Shown here: in pieces, positions 5,827-6,822 of the stretch
Layout: each line of letters opens with the position of its first letter
Position numbering within the stretch: position 1 is the first letter of the stretch
NCBI GenBank assembly: GCA_016283605.1
Contig: JAEENF010000143.1
Location: 1 to 6,822 of the forward strand
Direction: 5' to 3'
Origin: Prevotella sp.
Lineage (GTDB): Bacteria; Bacteroidota; Bacteroidia; Bacteroidales; Bacteroidaceae
Length of the DNA: 6,822 nt
Program-made: the position numbers and the translations under genes
The notes under the pieces: generated by a model
Databases searched by the model: none
The model's input: only the letters and a program-made list of their open reading frames with translations
Told to the model about the DNA's origin: nothing

Positions 5827-6822
5827 CTAGAAGGTCATCCTGACCATGAACCGTACGCCATGCTTATGGGCGGTAGGCAGCTCGTTGTAGTTCAGGCGTC
5901 TCACATATTCCACATGAATCAGTTTGAAGATGTTATGCACACCGAGCGACAGTTCCCAGTAAGGTCGCTTGGGGTCAATGACATACGACCCCTCCGGGAA
6001 ATACATCAACAGTGTGTTGCCGATATTATGATCCAGATACGGATTGTTCTTATCCGAGAGTTCTCCCCAGAGACAACGGACACTGATCCACTCACGCCAT
6101 TTGAGTTTCCGGATGAGCGGGATGCGGTTGAGGAATTTGCCGTTGAAGTCCCAGTTGATCTGAGCCGAGAGGTAGCGGTCCATCGGGAACTCCATGTTGT
6201 TGATAGCCTCGAAAGTGTAGTCCTGGATGATATAGGAGAGGTTGGTTTGAGGCATGATGAGGAGTGGGTATGGTACTTTCTCCCACTCGATGCCGCCTTT
6301 GACGTAGAAGTCCATCTTGCCCCAGGACTTCAGCCAGAAGCGTTTGTAGATGGAGGCCTCGGTGAGACTGTAGCTGTAGTCGCTACCCAGAAGCCCCTTG
6401 ATACCGAGCGTCTGACTGACGGTGAGTACAGGCGCATCGAGGTTGATGGGTAGTCGACGCTGTTTGGTATTGATGAACGTCTCACCAGGGGCAAAGCGCA
6501 GCTCTGCGCGTAGCTCGGTGGTGCGGAACTTACGGGAGGCAACAGGTGTCCAGTTGTCGTCGGGCTGAATCGTCTGACGGAAGGCGCGTTCCGCGACTGG
6601 ATGGCTCCAGTTGGTCCAGAGGTTTTTATCCGAAGATTCCGAGAGCGGGATGTAATAGAGATTTCCGCAGGCTTCGTTCTCTTCAGTCTTGAAGGCGACG
6701 GTAGTCCGGAAACCCCAGTCTTCCTCACGTTCGAAAGTCAGCGACTGACGGTTATAGAAGAGCATCTTGTCCACCGTGGCCCATTTGAAGGCCGTGAACA
6801 CATTATCCTTATCCGTATGCAT
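5827..6822 (-). CDS. DUF5686-type outer-membrane protein, C-terminal part (5' end outside window)
   Basis: The frame gives 331 residues and stays open to the right edge, so the Met at 6822 is probably internal; family members as I recall them are often around 800 aa and many begin with a carboxypeptidase-like regulatory (CarboxypepD_reg) domain. The visible part matches the C-terminal half of DUF5686 proteins of Bacteroidota: SIYKRFWLKSWGKMDFYVKG, VPYPLLIMPQTNLSY, FEAINNMEF, FLNRIPLIRKLKWRE, and an end of alternating strands closing with VRFMVRMTF. The terminal Phe and the aromatic-rich strands fit an outer-membrane beta-barrel. The biochemical function of the family is not established. It precedes the LacI-type gene on the same strand, but a hairpin and a separate promoter between them argue against one operon. 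The stop codon is TAG at 5827-5829. Confidence 0.82.
   Translation of the reverse strand: MHTDKDNVFTAFKWATVDKMLFYNRQSLTFEREEDWGFRTTVAFKTEENEACGNLYYIPLSESSDKNLWTNWSHPVAERAFRQTIQPDDNWTPVASRKFRTTELRAELRFAPGETFINTKQRRLPINLDAPVLTVSQTLGIKGLLGSDYSYSLTEASIYKRFWLKSWGKMDFYVKGGIEWEKVPYPLLIMPQTNLSYIIQDYTFEAINNMEFPMDRYLSAQINWDFNGKFLNRIPLIRKLKWREWISVRCLWGELSDKNNPYLDHNIGNTLLMYFPEGSYVIDPKRPYWELSLGVHNIFKLIHVEYVRRLNYNELPTAHKHGVRFMVRMTF

Noticed and set aside
5860..6453. A 197-codon plus-strand open frame
   Set aside because: It is antisense to the DUF5686 C-terminal domain, whose minus-strand frame carries clear family motifs; no promoter precedes it.
1..6822. CRISPR array, tRNA/rRNA, insertion sequence or phage genes
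   Set aside because: No regularly spaced repeats, cloverleaf, transposase-like protein, terminal inverted repeats or phage proteins were seen on either strand.

Overview
This window looks like chromosomal DNA of a Bacteroidota bacterium, most likely a Prevotella-like gut or rumen species with coding DNA near 50% GC. The support is as follows. There is a periplasmic double-propeller sensor of the hybrid two-component type and a DUF5686-type outer-membrane protein, both families typical of this phylum. No start codon has a convincing Shine-Dalgarno sequence. Three promoters match the Bacteroidota pattern TTTG-N20-TAnnTTTG exactly. The genus is an inference; no marker gene is present.

Layout, left to right. 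(1) Positions 1-2895, minus strand: a large sensor protein whose 3' end is cut by the window edge. It has a signal peptide, about 14 propeller blades, a Y_Y_Y domain, one membrane helix, a coiled coil and the start of a histidine-kinase-like ATPase domain. The expected HisKA phosphoacceptor motif is not present. (2) Positions 2896-3076: a divergent promoter region with a complete promoter on each strand. (3) Positions 3077-4549, plus strand: a 490-aa sugar/proton symporter of the XylE type. (4) Positions 4550-4583: a 34-bp convergent junction with a strong hairpin terminator. (5) Positions 4584-5606, minus strand: a 340-aa LacI-family repressor. (6) Positions 5607-5826: the lacI-type promoter with an operator-like palindrome over its -33 box, a second promoter-like motif on the plus strand, and a strong hairpin followed by a T-tract. 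Together the last two suggest an undescribed short transcript. (7) Positions 5827-6822, minus strand: the C-terminal 331 residues of a DUF5686 outer-membrane protein, cut at its 5' end.

The first three genes look like a small carbohydrate-response module. The sensor would read oligosaccharides in the periplasm, the symporter would import a released monosaccharide (xylose is the best guess) across the inner membrane, and the LacI-type protein would respond to a cytoplasmic sugar and probably represses itself. No glycoside hydrolase, SusC/SusD pair or sugar kinase lies in the window, so the substrate cannot be fixed. The DUF5686 gene is probably unrelated. The points that most deserve a second look are the sensor without a recognisable phosphoacceptor histidine, the operator over the lacI-type promoter, and the possible small RNA at about 5725-5816. 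I saw no mobile element, CRISPR array, tRNA or rRNA.
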